A stretch of DNA of 64,000 nt from Verrucomicrobiota bacterium (GTDB lineage: Bacteria > Verrucomicrobiota > Verrucomicrobiia > Verrucomicrobiales > Akkermansiaceae), in the NCBI GenBank assembly GCA_016871685.1, contig VHCM01000002.1:1-64000 (forward strand). Direction: 5' to 3'. The translations under genes and the position numbers were made by a program. Numbering within the stretch: the first letter of the stretch is position 1; the number at the start of each line of letters is the position of its first letter. Under the pieces are notes generated by a model. It was not told the DNA's origin. It ran no database searches and saw only the letters and a list, made by a program, of their open reading frames with translations. Positions 8,320 to 21,200 of this stretch are shown one piece after another.

Positions 8320-10170
8320 TCACTTGAGAAGCCGTGCATGACGCTCAATGTCGTGGCGCCATGCCAGCAGGTTGAATCTCGCCCGTCCGCTGGTGGCGAG
8401 CCTGCCCTCCAGCTCTGCAAGCGTCTTGAGCGCGGCATCGCAGCCCGCACGATCGGCAGGAAGGCTCGTGAAACACGGATGCTGCAGGAGTTTGAAATCC
8501 TCGAGATGCCGTTGCGCGAGATCGCGATAGATCTCCAGGTCCGGCGAGCCGGAAGCAGGACGCCATGCGACCACCGCCTCGAATCCGCGTACCGCCTGGT
8601 TCAACATGCCTTGCTCCCAGTTTTTCAAGGCCGCCGTCATCGATGCGAGCAAGAGTTGTGGCAGATGGCCGACGGGGGCACGCGCGTCGATGATCGCCGG
8701 CAGCGCGACCGGCTCAGGCCGGAGCACCGCCTTGAGCACGTCCACGATCCCGGGCGAGATCGACTGGGCACCGGGCGCGAAGGGATCTTCTTCAAACACG
8801 GCGACATGGTCGAGCACCTGCCGCACGCGGGCGCGGGCATGCCGCGGCCTGCCCGCAGAATACGTGCAGATGACCGATTCGAGACCTGCCATGGTGCGAG
8901 TGGGCTCGGCGGTCGATTCGTTTTGAAACAACTCTTCGAAGATCGCGGCGGCCACATCGTATTCCCGTTGCTTGAGTGCGGCGTGCGCCTGGTTGTAAAT
9001 CCCCGCGACCGGAGAAACCGTGGCGGATGGTGTCGGCGGGGCGGGCGCGGGCACCGACGATGGAAGCGGTGTGCCATCGTCACGCAGGAACCACCATCCC
9101 GCCAGCACGACCGCGACCACGGCGGCAATCACCATCCGGAGATCGGAGGAGCGCGCGGTTGCCGGCGATGGCGGTGGCGGCACCGGGATGCCTGTCGGCA
9201 TCGTGGATGAGGTCGGCACCGATGGAGTCGAAGCAGCGGACTTTAGGCGCATCGCCGAATCCGACAACGCCGCGATCATCTCGTCATAACCGGCGAACCG
9301 GTCACCCGGATGCCAAGCCATCGCTTGGTCGACGATGCGGCAGGTTCCGGGCGAGATCGACGGCTCCACCGAGGCCAGCGGCGGGATGTGCCGTTTCGCC
9401 GCGAGCAGTTCGTCGGACGACGCGGAGTCGAGCGCACAGGGCGGCGTGCCGGCGAGCGCGTGGTACAGTGTCGCGCCGAATGCGTAGAGGTCGGAACGGA
9501 AATCCTCGGGTGCACCCTCGATCGTTTCCGGTGGCGCGTAGTACGGAGTGGCCCAGCGCTCGGAGGCATGCGCAAGGCCGCCCTGCGTGACGAGCGCCAA
9601 TCCGAAATCGACGAGTTTCGCACGGCCCTGCGCGTCGATCAGGATGTTGCCCGGTTTCACGTCGCGGTGGATCAGCCCGGCCAGATGCGCGGCACGCAGG
9701 CCGTGGGCGACATCGACAGCCAGCGCGAGCAGTTCGTCCTCCGGGATTCTTCCCGCAGTGCGGATCCGATTTTCCAGATGTCCGCCCGGCACGAATTCCA
9801 TCGCGATGTAGAATCGGCCGTAGGCGATGCCCGTCCTGAGCACGCGGACGATGTTCGGGTGGCTCAGTGCCGCGGTGACGCGCGCCTCGCGGTCGAACGC
9901 GGCGATGCGCTCCGCGTCCATCGACCAGTCGGCACCGAGCACCTTGAGCGCCACTTCGCGGTCGAGCAAGTGGTCGCGGGCGAGGAAGACCTGGCTCATC
10001 CCTCCCATGGCATGGAGCTGCAGCAGCGTGTAAGGGCCGAAGGCCCGCTTCACCAGCGTCGGCGCGGCGCAATGCGGACAGGCGACCTCCGACAAGGGTT
10101 CCAACCCGCGGACGTCCATGGCCGCGCCGCAGGCCGGGCAATGGTCGATTTCAGGCGGATCCTGCACCAT
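8320..10170 (-). CDS. Serine/threonine protein kinase with zinc-ribbon-like N-terminus and C-terminal membrane/extracytoplasmic part
   Basis: MGGMSQVFLARDHLLDREVALKVL, HRDVKPGNILID, VDFGLAL; CPACGA...CPHCAAP N-terminus; TM segment MVIAAVVAVVLAGWWFL. Confidence 0.9.
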   Translation of the reverse strand: MVQDPPEIDHCPACGAAMDVRGLEPLSEVACPHCAAPTLVKRAFGPYTLLQLHAMGGMSQVFLARDHLLDREVALKVLGADWSMDAERIAAFDREARVTAALSHPNIVRVLRTGIAYGRFYIAMEFVPGGHLENRIRTAGRIPEDELLALAVDVAHGLRAAHLAGLIHRDVKPGNILIDAQGRAKLVDFGLALVTQGGLAHASERWATPYYAPPETIEGAPEDFRSDLYAFGATLYHALAGTPPCALDSASSDELLAAKRHIPPLASVEPSISPGTCRIVDQAMAWHPGDRFAGYDEMIAALSDSAMRLKSAASTPSVPTSSTMPTGIPVPPPPSPATARSSDLRMVIAAVVAVVLAGWWFLRDDGTPLPSSVPAPAPPTPSATVSPVAGIYNQAHAALKQREYDVAAAIFEELFQNESTAEPTRTMAGLESVICTYSAGRPRHARARVRQVLDHVAVFEEDPFAPGAQSISPGIVDVLKAVLRPEPVALPAIIDARAPVGHLPQLLLASMTAALKNWEQGMLNQAVRGFEAVVAWRPASGSPDLEIYRDLAQRHLEDFKLLQHPCFTSLPADRAGCDAALKTLAELEGRLATSGRARFNLLAWRHDIERHARLLK

Positions 10171-10291
10171 GTCCTCACCGGCATCCCACAACCGGAGGAG
10201 ACATGCAATCCGGAATGGCGGATGCAGGGCGTGCTTGACCCGGTCACCGCCCGCGGCGATGGGTGGCAGCGGATCATTTCCGCTTCCACTC

Positions 10292-11140
10292 ATGCTGTTC
10301 CTCCATCAACTACGCGGTGAGTTGCGCAAGCTGTTCGCGCGGCCGCGCACCTGGATGGGGTATGCGGCGTTCCTGCTGATGGAGGCGCTGATCCTCTTCG
10401 TCTACAAGCTCGAGCGCAGTCAGGACCACATGCGCGGGATCATCGAGCGCAACGGCCTCGAGTTCGGCACCTACTACAGTTCGCTGACGATCACGTTCAC
10501 CATCATGCTACTCAGCATGTTCTTGCTCGGGTCGATTTACTTCGCGTTGGTGGCAGGCGACATCGTCGCCAAGGAAAACGAGGACGGCAACCTGCGGATG
10601 GTGTTCGCCCGGCCGGTCGGCCGCCTGCGCCTGCTGTTGGTCAAATACAGCGCCGTCTGTCTCTACACCTTCACCTTCGTTTTCTTCGTCGGCATCACCG
10701 GCTACCTGATGGCCGTTGCTGCGGTCGGTCGCGAGGGCGGGTTGTTCGTGATCGAGCCGAAGATGAAGGTGTTCGCCGCTTTTCCCGACTGGTGGGAGGG
10801 CGCGTGGCGGCTGGGGCTATCGGCCGCCGGCATCGGCCTGAGCATGATCACCCTGTCTTCGCTGGCCTTCATGTTCTCATGCTTCCGGATGAAACCCGCT
10901 GCCGCGACCATCCTGACGCTGACGATCCTGTTTGTCGACATGATCCTGCAGGGGTTTCCGTTCTTCAAACCCTACGAAAACTGGTTTGTCACCTGGCGGA
11001 TGAGCGCGTGGGTCTTCCTCGTCGAGCAGCACTTGTCGTGGGCCAAGCTCGTCGAATCCTACGCCTTCCTTGCGGGACTCAACGTCACGCTGTTCACCAT
11101 CGGCTGGCTTTCGTTCCAGACGCGGGATTTCAAGACTTGA
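10292..11140 (+). CDS. ABC-2 type transporter permease-like membrane protein
   Basis: LFARPRTWMGYAAFLLMEAL; IVAKENEDGNLRMVFARPVGRLRLLLVKYSA; about six hydrophobic segments. Confidence 0.75.
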   Translation: MLFLHQLRGELRKLFARPRTWMGYAAFLLMEALILFVYKLERSQDHMRGIIERNGLEFGTYYSSLTITFTIMLLSMFLLGSIYFALVAGDIVAKENEDGNLRMVFARPVGRLRLLLVKYSAVCLYTFTFVFFVGITGYLMAVAAVGREGGLFVIEPKMKVFAAFPDWWEGAWRLGLSAAGIGLSMITLSSLAFMFSCFRMKPAAATILTLTILFVDMILQGFPFFKPYENWFVTWRMSAWVFLVEQHLSWAKLVESYAFLAGLNVTLFTIGWLSFQTRDFKT

Positions 11141-11147
11141 GCGACGT

Positions 11148-12290
11148 TCAGCCTCCCGCGCCCGCGAGCAGCGCCTCGTCCCAATCTTTCCACACCGGGT
11201 CGATGCGACGGGCCCGCAGCATCGCGGCAACCTCGGCCGCGCCGCGCGTGTCATGGATGCGGAACTGCTCGGTCGCCTTGGCGCAAGCGGCCGACTGCGC
11301 AGGCTCGACGCGACGGCCGCGCACGGTGAGGTGCAGGTCGTCCGCGCCCGCGCCGGTGTACCCGCCGGGCTCGGTGCGCGCACCCGCCGACATGTGGGTG
11401 ACGCCGAGTCCGGCGAGCGCGTCGCGCAGCGGCGCGGGCTCGCGGGTGGACAGGACGATGCCGACCTGCGGAAACAGAATGCGGAACGCGCAAACGAGGC
11501 GCACCAACTCGCGGTCGGGCAGGAAGCGCGCGGGATCCGGTGTGTATTCGTAGTTTCCCGCATACGGCCGCATGCGCGGGAACGCCACGGTCAGTTGCGC
11601 CTTCCAACAATGCCGCAAGAGATGCTCGAGGTGCGCCGCAAGCGCCAACGCCTCGCAACGCCAGTCGGCAAGCCCGAACAGCGCGCCGATCCCGATGCGG
11701 CGGAAGCCGCCGGCATAGGCGCGCTCCGGGCAGTCGAGCCGCCAGTCGAAGTGTTTTTTCGGCCCGGCGGTGTGCAATGTCGCGTAGGTCCCGCGTTCGT
11801 AGGTTTCCTGGTAAACGACGAGCCCCTCCGCGCCATGCGAAACGATCTCGGCATACTGCTGGTCCTCCATCGGGCCCACCTCGATGGCGAGCGTCGGAAT
11901 GAACGGCTTGAGCGCGTCGAGGCATACCTGCAGGTATCCCTCGGAGACAAACTTCGGATGCTCGCCGGCGACCAGCAGCAGGTTGCGGAACCCGAGCGAG
12001 TGGAGATGCCGCGCCTCGCGCACGACTTGGTCCACCCGGAGCGTGACGCGCAGGATCGGCGCATCACGGGAAAATCCGCAGTACGAGCAGTTGTTGATGC
12101 ACTCGTTGGACAGATAGAGCGGCGCGAACAACCGCATCGTCCGGCCGAAGTGGCGGTGCGTGATGGTCCGGCTCTGCTGCGCGAGTGCTTCAATGACGCC
12201 GCCAGCGGAGCCGTCGAGCATCCGCTCGAGACGCCGCATCAACGGAGTCGGCCGCGCCATCAGGTCCGGAAACACCTCGGAAAACGCCAT
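11148..12290 (-). CDS. thiH: 2-iminoacetate synthase ThiH (radical SAM)
   Basis: LFAPLYLSNECINNCSYCGFSRDAPILR (CxxxCxxC), FPRMRPYAGNYEYTPDPARFLPDRELVRLVCAFR. Confidence 0.9.
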   Translation of the reverse strand: MAFSEVFPDLMARPTPLMRRLERMLDGSAGGVIEALAQQSRTITHRHFGRTMRLFAPLYLSNECINNCSYCGFSRDAPILRVTLRVDQVVREARHLHSLGFRNLLLVAGEHPKFVSEGYLQVCLDALKPFIPTLAIEVGPMEDQQYAEIVSHGAEGLVVYQETYERGTYATLHTAGPKKHFDWRLDCPERAYAGGFRRIGIGALFGLADWRCEALALAAHLEHLLRHCWKAQLTVAFPRMRPYAGNYEYTPDPARFLPDRELVRLVCAFRILFPQVGIVLSTREPAPLRDALAGLGVTHMSAGARTEPGGYTGAGADDLHLTVRGRRVEPAQSAACAKATEQFRIHDTRGAAEVAAMLRARRIDPVWKDWDEALLAGAGG

Positions 12291-12409
12291 CGCGGCGGCA
12301 GCATGGCGCGTTCCCACCGCGGCGTCAAACGGCGCGCCTCGCAAATGGCGCCGATTTTCGGGCGAAAATTCGATTTGCAGCAGACAACTGGAGTGGGAAT
12401 GTTTCTTTC

Positions 12410-15400
12410 ATGAATCGGTGGATCCGCAGCCTGCTGTCGCTGTCGATGCTCGTGGTGGGCGCATGCAAGCCAACTGAGACACCCGGGCGGGAAGACGCGG
12501 TGGGCTCTGTTCCGATGGAGACGACCTTCTCGCTGCCGCTCCAGGTCTCGTTCAACGACCACGTGCAGCCGGTGCTTTCGGAATCCTGCTACCACTGCCA
12601 CGGCCCGGATGCCGGCACGCGCGAGCCGAAGGACGCGCCGTTGCGTCTTGACCGCCCCGAGGACGCGTTCGCCCTGCGCGACGACGGCAGGCCGGTGATC
12701 ATCAAGGGCGATCCCGCCGCATCCAAGATCATCGCGCGCATGCGGTCGGCCGACCCCGATCTGGTGATGCCGCCACCGGAGAGCCACAAGACGATGAACG
12801 CGAAGGACATCGCGCTGCTCGAGCGGTGGATCGAACAAGGCGCGGTGTATGAAAAGCACTGGTCGTTCGAAGCGATCGCCACTCCGGATCCGCCGTCCGC
12901 AGGCGACGGTTGGGCAACGAACGAAATCGACCGCTTCATCACCAAAACACTCAACGAAGCGGGACTCGCGCCGAACCCGCCGGAGGATCCGCGTCGTTTC
13001 CACCGACGGCTCGCGCTCGACCTCACCGGTCTGCCGCCGGATCACGCCGAGACCGACGCCTTCGTCGAGGCGTTCGCCGAACATGCCGACGCCGCGGTGG
13101 ATGCCGAGGCGCGTCGTCTGCTGGAGGGTATTGCCAGCGCCGAGCATTTCGCGCGGCAGTGGCTCGATGCCGCGCGCTATGGCGACACCCACGGCATCCA
13201 CATCGACAACTACCGCGCGATCTGGCCGTACCGCGACTGGGTGGTGCGCGCATTCCACGCCAACCTGCCGTGGGATCAATTCACGCTTGAACAAATCGCC
13301 GGCGACCTGCTGCCCGACCCGACGCTCGACCAACAAGTGGCGACGGGTTTCCTGCGCTGCCTGCCGACCACCGGCGAGGGCGGCGCGATCGACGAGGAAT
13401 ACGAGATGATCTACGCCAGCGACCGGGTCGACACGATGGCGGCCGCCTGGCTGGGGCTGACGGCCAGTTGCGCGGCGTGTCACGACCACAAGTTCGATCC
13501 GCTCTCGACGCGCGAGTTTTATTCGCTCACCGCGTTTTTCCGCAATTCGACGATGACGGCGATGGACGGCAACGACGCCGAGCATCCGCCGAGCGTGTTC
13601 GTGCCGGCCCCGGGCGACGAGGGTGGATGGGAATCACTGCAGCAGGAAATCGCGGTGGTGCAGGCCAAGGCGGAAGCGCGCAAGGCCGCATCGTGGCAGG
13701 AATTCGAAGCCTGGCTCGCCACGGTGCAAGTGCCGCACTCGCTCGACCGCGATGCGGCACTCGAACTGCACCTGCCGCTGCGCGAGGACGGCGGACCGAT
13801 CCGCGGCTTCACCAACGGAAAACCACGCGAGTGGTCGGCGGATCTGCCACGCGTCGAGTCGGTGCTCGGCAAAGCGCCATTGGTCAGCGGAGGAACCGCG
13901 GTGCTCGGCGATGTCGCGGGATTCTCGCGCAACGAACAAGTCAGCTACGGCGGGTTCATCCGCTTCGAAGGTAAGCCGTCGGGCTCGGTGGTCGCGCGCA
14001 TCGACCCTGCCAACGGCAACCGCGGCTGGGATCTCTACCTGCACGGCGGACACGCCGCCGGCAACGTGATCGACACTTGGGACAACAAGGCGAACAAGAT
14101 CATCGCCTACACCCCGCTAAAGCCCGGTGTGTGGAACCACGTGATGATCACCTTCGACGGCACCAAACCGTCAAAGGAAGCCAGCGCGATCTACGTGAAT
14201 GGCGAGCGCGCACGTGCGCGATTGCTGCCGGATTCGGTGGGAACATCCATCGAGACCAGCGTGCCGCTGCGGATCGGATCGCGCGACGGCGGTGCCGAAG
14301 CACCCGACGAACCGACCCTGCTGCAGGATTTCCGGTTCTATCGCCGCTTGCTCAATCCTGCGGAAATCCTCGAGCTGTCCGAATTGCACGCGCTCAAGCA
14401 CGTCCTCGCGCTTCCCGCCCCGCAACGCACGCGCGAGCAGCTCGAACTCGCGCAGGACTACTATCTCCGCAAGGCCGACCCGCCGTCGCGCGCGATTGCC
14501 GCGGAACTCGCGGCCCTCAGGGAGCGCGAGCGCCCGTTCCGCGAGCGCGGATCGCCCACGCTGATCATGGAGGAGCGCAAGGACAGCGAACCCCACGCGC
14601 ATGTGCTCGAACGCGGCGTGTATTCGCAGCGCGGCGAGCGCGTGGGTGCCGACACCCCGGCCGTGCTGCCGCCGATGCCTCCGGACGCGCCAAAAAACCG
14701 ACTCGGTCTGGCGAAGTGGCTCAATGATCCCGCCAACCCGCTGCCCGCCCGCGTCACGATGAACCGCACGTGGTCGTTCTTCTTCGGGACCGGCATCGTC
14801 GAAACCAACGGCGACTTCGGCATCATGGGTGCCCGCCCAAGCCACCCGAAACTCCTCGATTGGCTCGCCAGCCGCTTCATCGCATCGGGCTGGGACCACC
14901 GCGAGATGGTCCGGCTGATCGTCACCTCCGCCACCTACCGCCAGTCGGGCGCAATCCCGCTGGAGAAACTCGAGGCCGATCCGGACAACCGGCTGCTTTC
15001 GCGCGGACCACGCGTGCGGCTCGATGCCGAACCGATCCGCGACCTCGCGCTCGCCGCGTCGGGATTGCTGTCGCGCAAGGTCGGCGGCCGCCCGGCGAAA
15101 CCCTACCAACCCGAAGGCATCTGGGAGGCGGTGGCGATGCCACAGTCCGATACCAAGGCGTACCAAGCCGACACCGGCGAGTCGCTCTACCGCCGCTCGC
15201 TTTACACGATGTGGAAACGCACCGCACCGCCGCCGTCGATGGAGATCCTCAACGCGCCCAGCCGCGAGACATTCTGTGTGCGGCGCGATCGCACCAACAC
15301 GCCGCTGCAAGCGCTCGTGCTGCTCAATGACCCGCAGTTCGTCGAAACCTCGCGCGCGCTAGCCGACCGCGCACTCGCCAGCGCCGCGGATTTCGACGGA

Positions 15401-15640
15401 CGCATCGACTTCATCACGCTGCGTCTCGTCAACCGCACGCTCGACCCGGACGAGCGCCGGATCATCGGCGAATCGCTCGAACGCATCCTCACCAACTACC
15501 GCGCGCAGCCGGACGAGGCGGCACGGCTGCTCGCCGTGGGCGAATCGCGCGCCGCATCATCCTCCGATTCCTCCGAACTGGCGGCATGGACGATGATCTG
15601 CAGCCAGATCCTCAATCTCGACGAAACGATCACCCGCTGA
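12410..15640 (+). CDS. DUF1549/DUF1553 protein with planctomycete-type cytochrome c and LamG-like domains
   Basis: Lipobox-like [22 protein letters not shown] (CxxCH); [24 protein letters not shown]; LamG-like middle region; DUF1553-like C-terminus [20 protein letters not shown]...[18 protein letters not shown]. Confidence 0.9.
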   Translation: MNRWIRSLLSLSMLVVGACKPTETPGREDAVGSVPMETTFSLPLQVSFNDHVQPVLSESCYHCHGPDAGTREPKDAPLRLDRPEDAFALRDDGRPVIIKGDPAASKIIARMRSADPDLVMPPPESHKTMNAKDIALLERWIEQGAVYEKHWSFEAIATPDPPSAGDGWATNEIDRFITKTLNEAGLAPNPPEDPRRFHRRLALDLTGLPPDHAETDAFVEAFAEHADAAVDAEARRLLEGIASAEHFARQWLDAARYGDTHGIHIDNYRAIWPYRDWVVRAFHANLPWDQFTLEQIAGDLLPDPTLDQQVATGFLRCLPTTGEGGAIDEEYEMIYASDRVDTMAAAWLGLTASCAACHDHKFDPLSTREFYSLTAFFRNSTMTAMDGNDAEHPPSVFVPAPGDEGGWESLQQEIAVVQAKAEARKAASWQEFEAWLATVQVPHSLDRDAALELHLPLREDGGPIRGFTNGKPREWSADLPRVESVLGKAPLVSGGTAVLGDVAGFSRNEQVSYGGFIRFEGKPSGSVVARIDPANGNRGWDLYLHGGHAAGNVIDTWDNKANKIIAYTPLKPGVWNHVMITFDGTKPSKEASAIYVNGERARARLLPDSVGTSIETSVPLRIGSRDGGAEAPDEPTLLQDFRFYRRLLNPAEILELSELHALKHVLALPAPQRTREQLELAQDYYLRKADPPSRAIAAELAALRERERPFRERGSPTLIMEERKDSEPHAHVLERGVYSQRGERVGADTPAVLPPMPPDAPKNRLGLAKWLNDPANPLPARVTMNRTWSFFFGTGIVETNGDFGIMGARPSHPKLLDWLASRFIASGWDHREMVRLIVTSATYRQSGAIPLEKLEADPDNRLLSRGPRVRLDAEPIRDLALAASGLLSRKVGGRPAKPYQPEGIWEAVAMPQSDTKAYQADTGESLYRRSLYTMWKRTAPPPSMEILNAPSRETFCVRRDRTNTPLQALVLLNDPQFVETSRALADRALASAADFDGRIDFITLRLVNRTLDPDERRIIGESLERILTNYRAQPDEAARLLAVGESRAASSSDSSELAAWTMICSQILNLDETITR

Positions 15641-15650
15641 TCCCGCCGCC

Positions 15651-17108
<1,458 letters not shown>

Positions 17109-17147
17109 CGCGGGATCGCGATCACCGGCCGACGATCGATCGCGCTC

Positions 17148-18135
17148 TCACGCTTTGCGCGCGCTCAACACCTTGCCGCCGGCGGTGCCGATGAACAGGT
17201 CGCCGCGCCAGACTACGATCGAGGTCGGCGTGTTCTCCGGGATGCCGAGCACGACCTGCGGTGCCCGTCCCTCGCGCAGGTCCTCGATCGATGCCGAGCG
17301 CACGGAATAGACACCGGGCGTGCCTGCGGCGGCCAGCTCCTAGGTAAGCAGCAGGAACCGTCCCGGCTCCGCCGCCGGGGTCAGATCGATCAGGCGGAAT
17401 GACGAGGCGGCGGACCATTCACGGAAGCCGTTGCCCGTGGCAACGAACACTCCGTGGCCACCGTCGCGCCCGCGGGTGGCGATCAGCCCGTGCTGGTCAT
17501 CGAGCGGCCAGGAGCGGCGCACGAACAAACCCGCGACCGGTCCGTTTGCATCGCTGGTGAGATGGCGGAATCCCTTCGCATCGAGCGCGGTGTGGTACGG
17601 CTCGGGTTGGCCGTGTTGTTTGCGCGGGTTGATCACCCCGAATGCGTAGAGCGTGCCGCCCGCGGGCAGCAACCTGACGTAGCGCGTGTCACCCATGCCC
17701 GGCTGCGGATACGTTTCGCGCAGCGCGGTGGTGAAGGTGTTGCCGCCGTCGGTGCGCGGTTTCGGTGAAGGGCGGCGCGGCATGCACGGGAGCGGCGCGG
17801 TGCGTCGGATCGTCCGGCGACACAAAGTAACGGAACTCGATCGGCAGCAGCTTCGACATGTTCGCCGTTGCATCGCCATAGCAGATCCACAGCAGCGGCT
17901 CGCCGCCATCGGGCGCGAACACCGTCATCCCGTTGATCGACCGCTCGAATTTCGCGCCGAACTTTTCCTCGCCGGCGGCGAGGTAATCGCGGATGGGCTC
18001 GGCCCATGGTTGTGGCGCGGCGTAGGCGGCGGTGGCGGACGATGCGGCATCCACCGCGGCCGGAGTCTCGGCGGCGGCCCGGACCGCAGTGTAAAGGAAC
18101 ATCGTGCAGACAAGCAATCGGATGGGTCGGTTCAT
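17148..18135 (-). pseudogene. Secreted hypothetical protein, broken by a frameshift (~17760-17800) and an in-frame TAG (~17341)
   Basis: Signal-like MNRPIRLLVCTMFLYTAVRAAAETPAAVDAA in one frame; continues in a second frame (...DGGNTFTTALRETYPQPGMGDTRYVRLLPAGGTLYAFGVINPRKQ...LTPAAEPGRFLLLT*), then after the TAG in the same frame ELAAAGTPGVYSVRSASIEDLREGRAPQVVLGIPENTPTSIVVWRGDLFIGTAGGKVLSARKA*. Confidence 0.75.
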
Positions 18136-18247
18136 GCGGGAATGGAGGGAAATGAGATAGGGAAACCGCAACGAACCGTTGCCGGATCCACCCATCGGAC
18201 CCGGCAACGGAAATCGGAGATGCGAAACAATGGGAGACGCAATCGAC

Positions 18248-21200
18248 TTACTGGCCGATCGCTCCTTTCACCCGGTAGAAGCGCTTGGCTGCGCCATTGC
18301 CGTCGACCGTGTCGGAGGTGGTGGCGCCTTGCGACGCGATGCCGCTCTTGACGACCACCCACGATTGCGGGTCGGACAGGTTGCCGGTCGCCTCGATCGT
18401 GTAGACACCGAGCGGATCGGAATCCCACACGATCGTCACCGCACCACCGGCGGCCACTGCGATGCTCCGCACGCGGAATGCCGGATGATCGGAAGGCAAC
18501 ACGGTGTAGTCCTCGCTCTTTGAGCCGGTCCAGTTCGGGTCGGCCCGTAGGTCGTCTCACCGCGGCCGACGTAGCTGATCGTGAATCCGCTCACCCCCGC
18601 GGCGCTTGCCGTGTAGGCGTTGCCGCTGCGGACGAGCGTGATGTCCGCGGAGGCCAGCGTTGCCGGAAGGATCGTGAAGTCGGCCGGCACGAAGGTGATG
18701 TCGTAATTCGGGTTGGTGAGTGTGCCGAGAGTCATCGCATACACCCCGGCATTCTCGCCTGCAGCATGGCCCAAGGCCCCGGTGAGCGGATCATTGTTGT
18801 TGAATCCCGACGGCGGACTGCTCACTGACGAGGACTTGGTGTAGGTGAACACCGGATCCGATTGTCCGTAGGTCTTGGAAGCCGCCACGGCGGTGATCGT
18901 TCCCGGACGTTTGAGCACCGTGCATTCCGGAATGGCCACGCTCTGCGACACGGCATTGGTGCTGCTCAACGTGACGTTGCCCGAAACCGGACCCGCGACC
19001 GGCAGTCCGCTGCTGCTGGCGATGCGGACGAACACCGTTCCCGTGAACGTGCCGCCAGCGCCCTGGGTGACGCTGGAACTCCAGCTACCCGTACCCGAGT
19101 TCGACACTTGGAAATGCGTCGGAGCGGTGATCGTCAGCGGTCCTTGCAGGTTCGTTGCCGAGAACGTGAAGCTCGTCGTCGCAGTCGATGCCACGCGGAA
19201 CACGGTCTCGATCGGCTGCATCGTGTTGCTGAACGCGATCTCCGGGGCAGGCGAGTCGGCAGGCTGCACGGTCGTCGGCTTGAAGTGGCGGAATTCGCCG
19301 CTGATCGTGTCGAGGCTGGCGAACGCGACGTTGTTGCCCTTCTTGAAGTGCGCCGAGAAGTTCCTGAGGTTCGTCCCATAGTTGTCATGCCAGTAGCCGA
19401 TCGCGATGCGGTAGCCGTTCGGATTGTACAGCAGCACCGTGGCGGTGCGTTGGACCTGGGTGACGGTGTAGCTGTTCTTGTCGATCACCAACTCACCGGC
19501 GTCGGCGAAGTCGCCGTCGTTGTTGAGGTCGATGTAGAGGACCGAGCCGGTGTTGCTGTTCAGCCCGAAGGTGTACTGGCCGGTGCCGTCGATGCTGGTG
19601 TCGAACACACCCTGCCAGAGCACCGAGAAGTAGGTGCTCGCGGTGAGGCCCGGCACCGTCGTCCAGTTCGTGCTGTTGTAATTGATCGGATCGGTCTGGG
19701 TGAAGCTCGAACTCGGAGTTTGCGCGAGCAGGCCGCTGATCGGGTTGAACAACGAATACGAGCCCGAAACATCCGTGGCCGGGAGCGAGTCGTAGCTGGT
19801 GGCGAGCAGTCCGCCCTGAATCACCCGGATGCTCACGCTGCGCGTCACATTGAAGCCGTCGAGATTTTCCCCGGCTCCACTGACAACGGCGCTCACCGTG
19901 TAGGTGGTGTTGACCGTCGGCGACACCGAGATGCTTCCCGTCGCCGGTTGCACGCCGATGCCGTTGTCGATGGTCACTTCCGAGACTTGGGTGGCCGACC
20001 ACGTCAGCGTCGCAGACTCGCCGATCAGGATCGTCGGCGCGCTGGCCGTGACGGTGATCACCGGTGCCCCGGGGATGGTGGTGATCGGATCGCTCAATAC
20101 CGAGCGCGCGGTCGGGATGAGCGAGGCACCATTGAGCTGTTCGTCGAGGGTGACCCAAGACTGGCCGTCACGGCTGCCCTGGATGCGCCAGGCAACCGGG
20201 TCGAGGCCGGTGCTCGTCAGGTCTTTGTTGGTGCCGATGCGGAAGGTGGTGGGAACCACGAACCTGCCGAAATCATAATCGACCGGCGTGAACGGCGCGG
20301 GTGCGCTCGACGAATCCCAGTTTGCAGTCAAGGAGCCGTCGTTGAGGCGCGAGTTGTTGCTTGAGCTGGGGGTGATCACCGCTCCGGTGAGCAGGGTGCC
20401 GAACGAGTAGTACTGCAGTTCGCTGATGCTCATCTTGTTGGCGGCCGGGTCGCGCGTGCCCAGTCCGGTAAAGCGCAGGTAGCGGTACGAATTCACTGGT
20501 GCGACCGTGACGGTGGCCGACGATGTTTTTGTGGTGACACCGTCGCCCACGGTGAGCGTGAAGGTGGTCGTCTCGGCCGGCGAGACGGCGAGCGTGCCGG
20601 TCGCGGCCACCGTGCCGACGCCTTGGTCGATGCTGGTTTCGGTGCCACCCGAAGTTCCCCATTGGAGGATCGTCGAATTGCCGGATTCGATCACCGGGCT
20701 GACGGCTTGGAAATAGCCGATCGAGGGAGCCACGGCGGGATCGGAATCGAAGGCAAAGCTCAGCGTCGGCACGTTTTCCTCGACGTCGTCGCCGGTCGCC
20801 ACGCCGAAGTTGAACGATTCCGGCAGGGTGAGCGCGTTCGGGCTGAAGCGCAGGAAGACATACTTGCCGGCGTTGGCACCGTTCGCATAGGCGTCGTTGA
20901 GCCATTGCGCAAACGCATCGGAGGTCGCGCCCGTGGCCCCCGAATCGACGAAGCTGTTGATCACGGTGGACTCGTTGAGGATGCCGGCCTTGATCAACAC
21001 ACCGTTGGTGAGGTGATTGAGCGCGCCATCGACCACGTCGGTGGCTTCCAGCAGCGCGCTGTCGCGCGCGACGGACATGCCGAACAACTGGATCGGCGTC
21101 CGGCCCTTGGCACCAAGAATGCCGCCGCTGACGCGCAAGCGAAGGTCCGCAGCGGTGAACTTACCGGCACCGAGAGAGGGCAGTTGGAAGGGCACGACGA

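Noticed and set aside
10291-10294. Divergent kinase and permease starts sharing the tetranucleotide CATG
   Set aside because: Kinase homology begins much later; a better start is MVQDPPEIDHCPACGA at 10170, so the shared start is probably an annotation artefact.
12260-15310. Minus-strand ORFs over the DUF1549/DUF1553 gene (441, 379 aa)
   Set aside because: Antisense shadows of a clearly coding gene; compositionally typical artefacts.
18862-20364. 500-aa plus-strand ORF antisense to the adhesin
   Set aside because: Arg/Asp/Val-rich shadow of minus-strand coding sequence; minus strand has recognisable modules.
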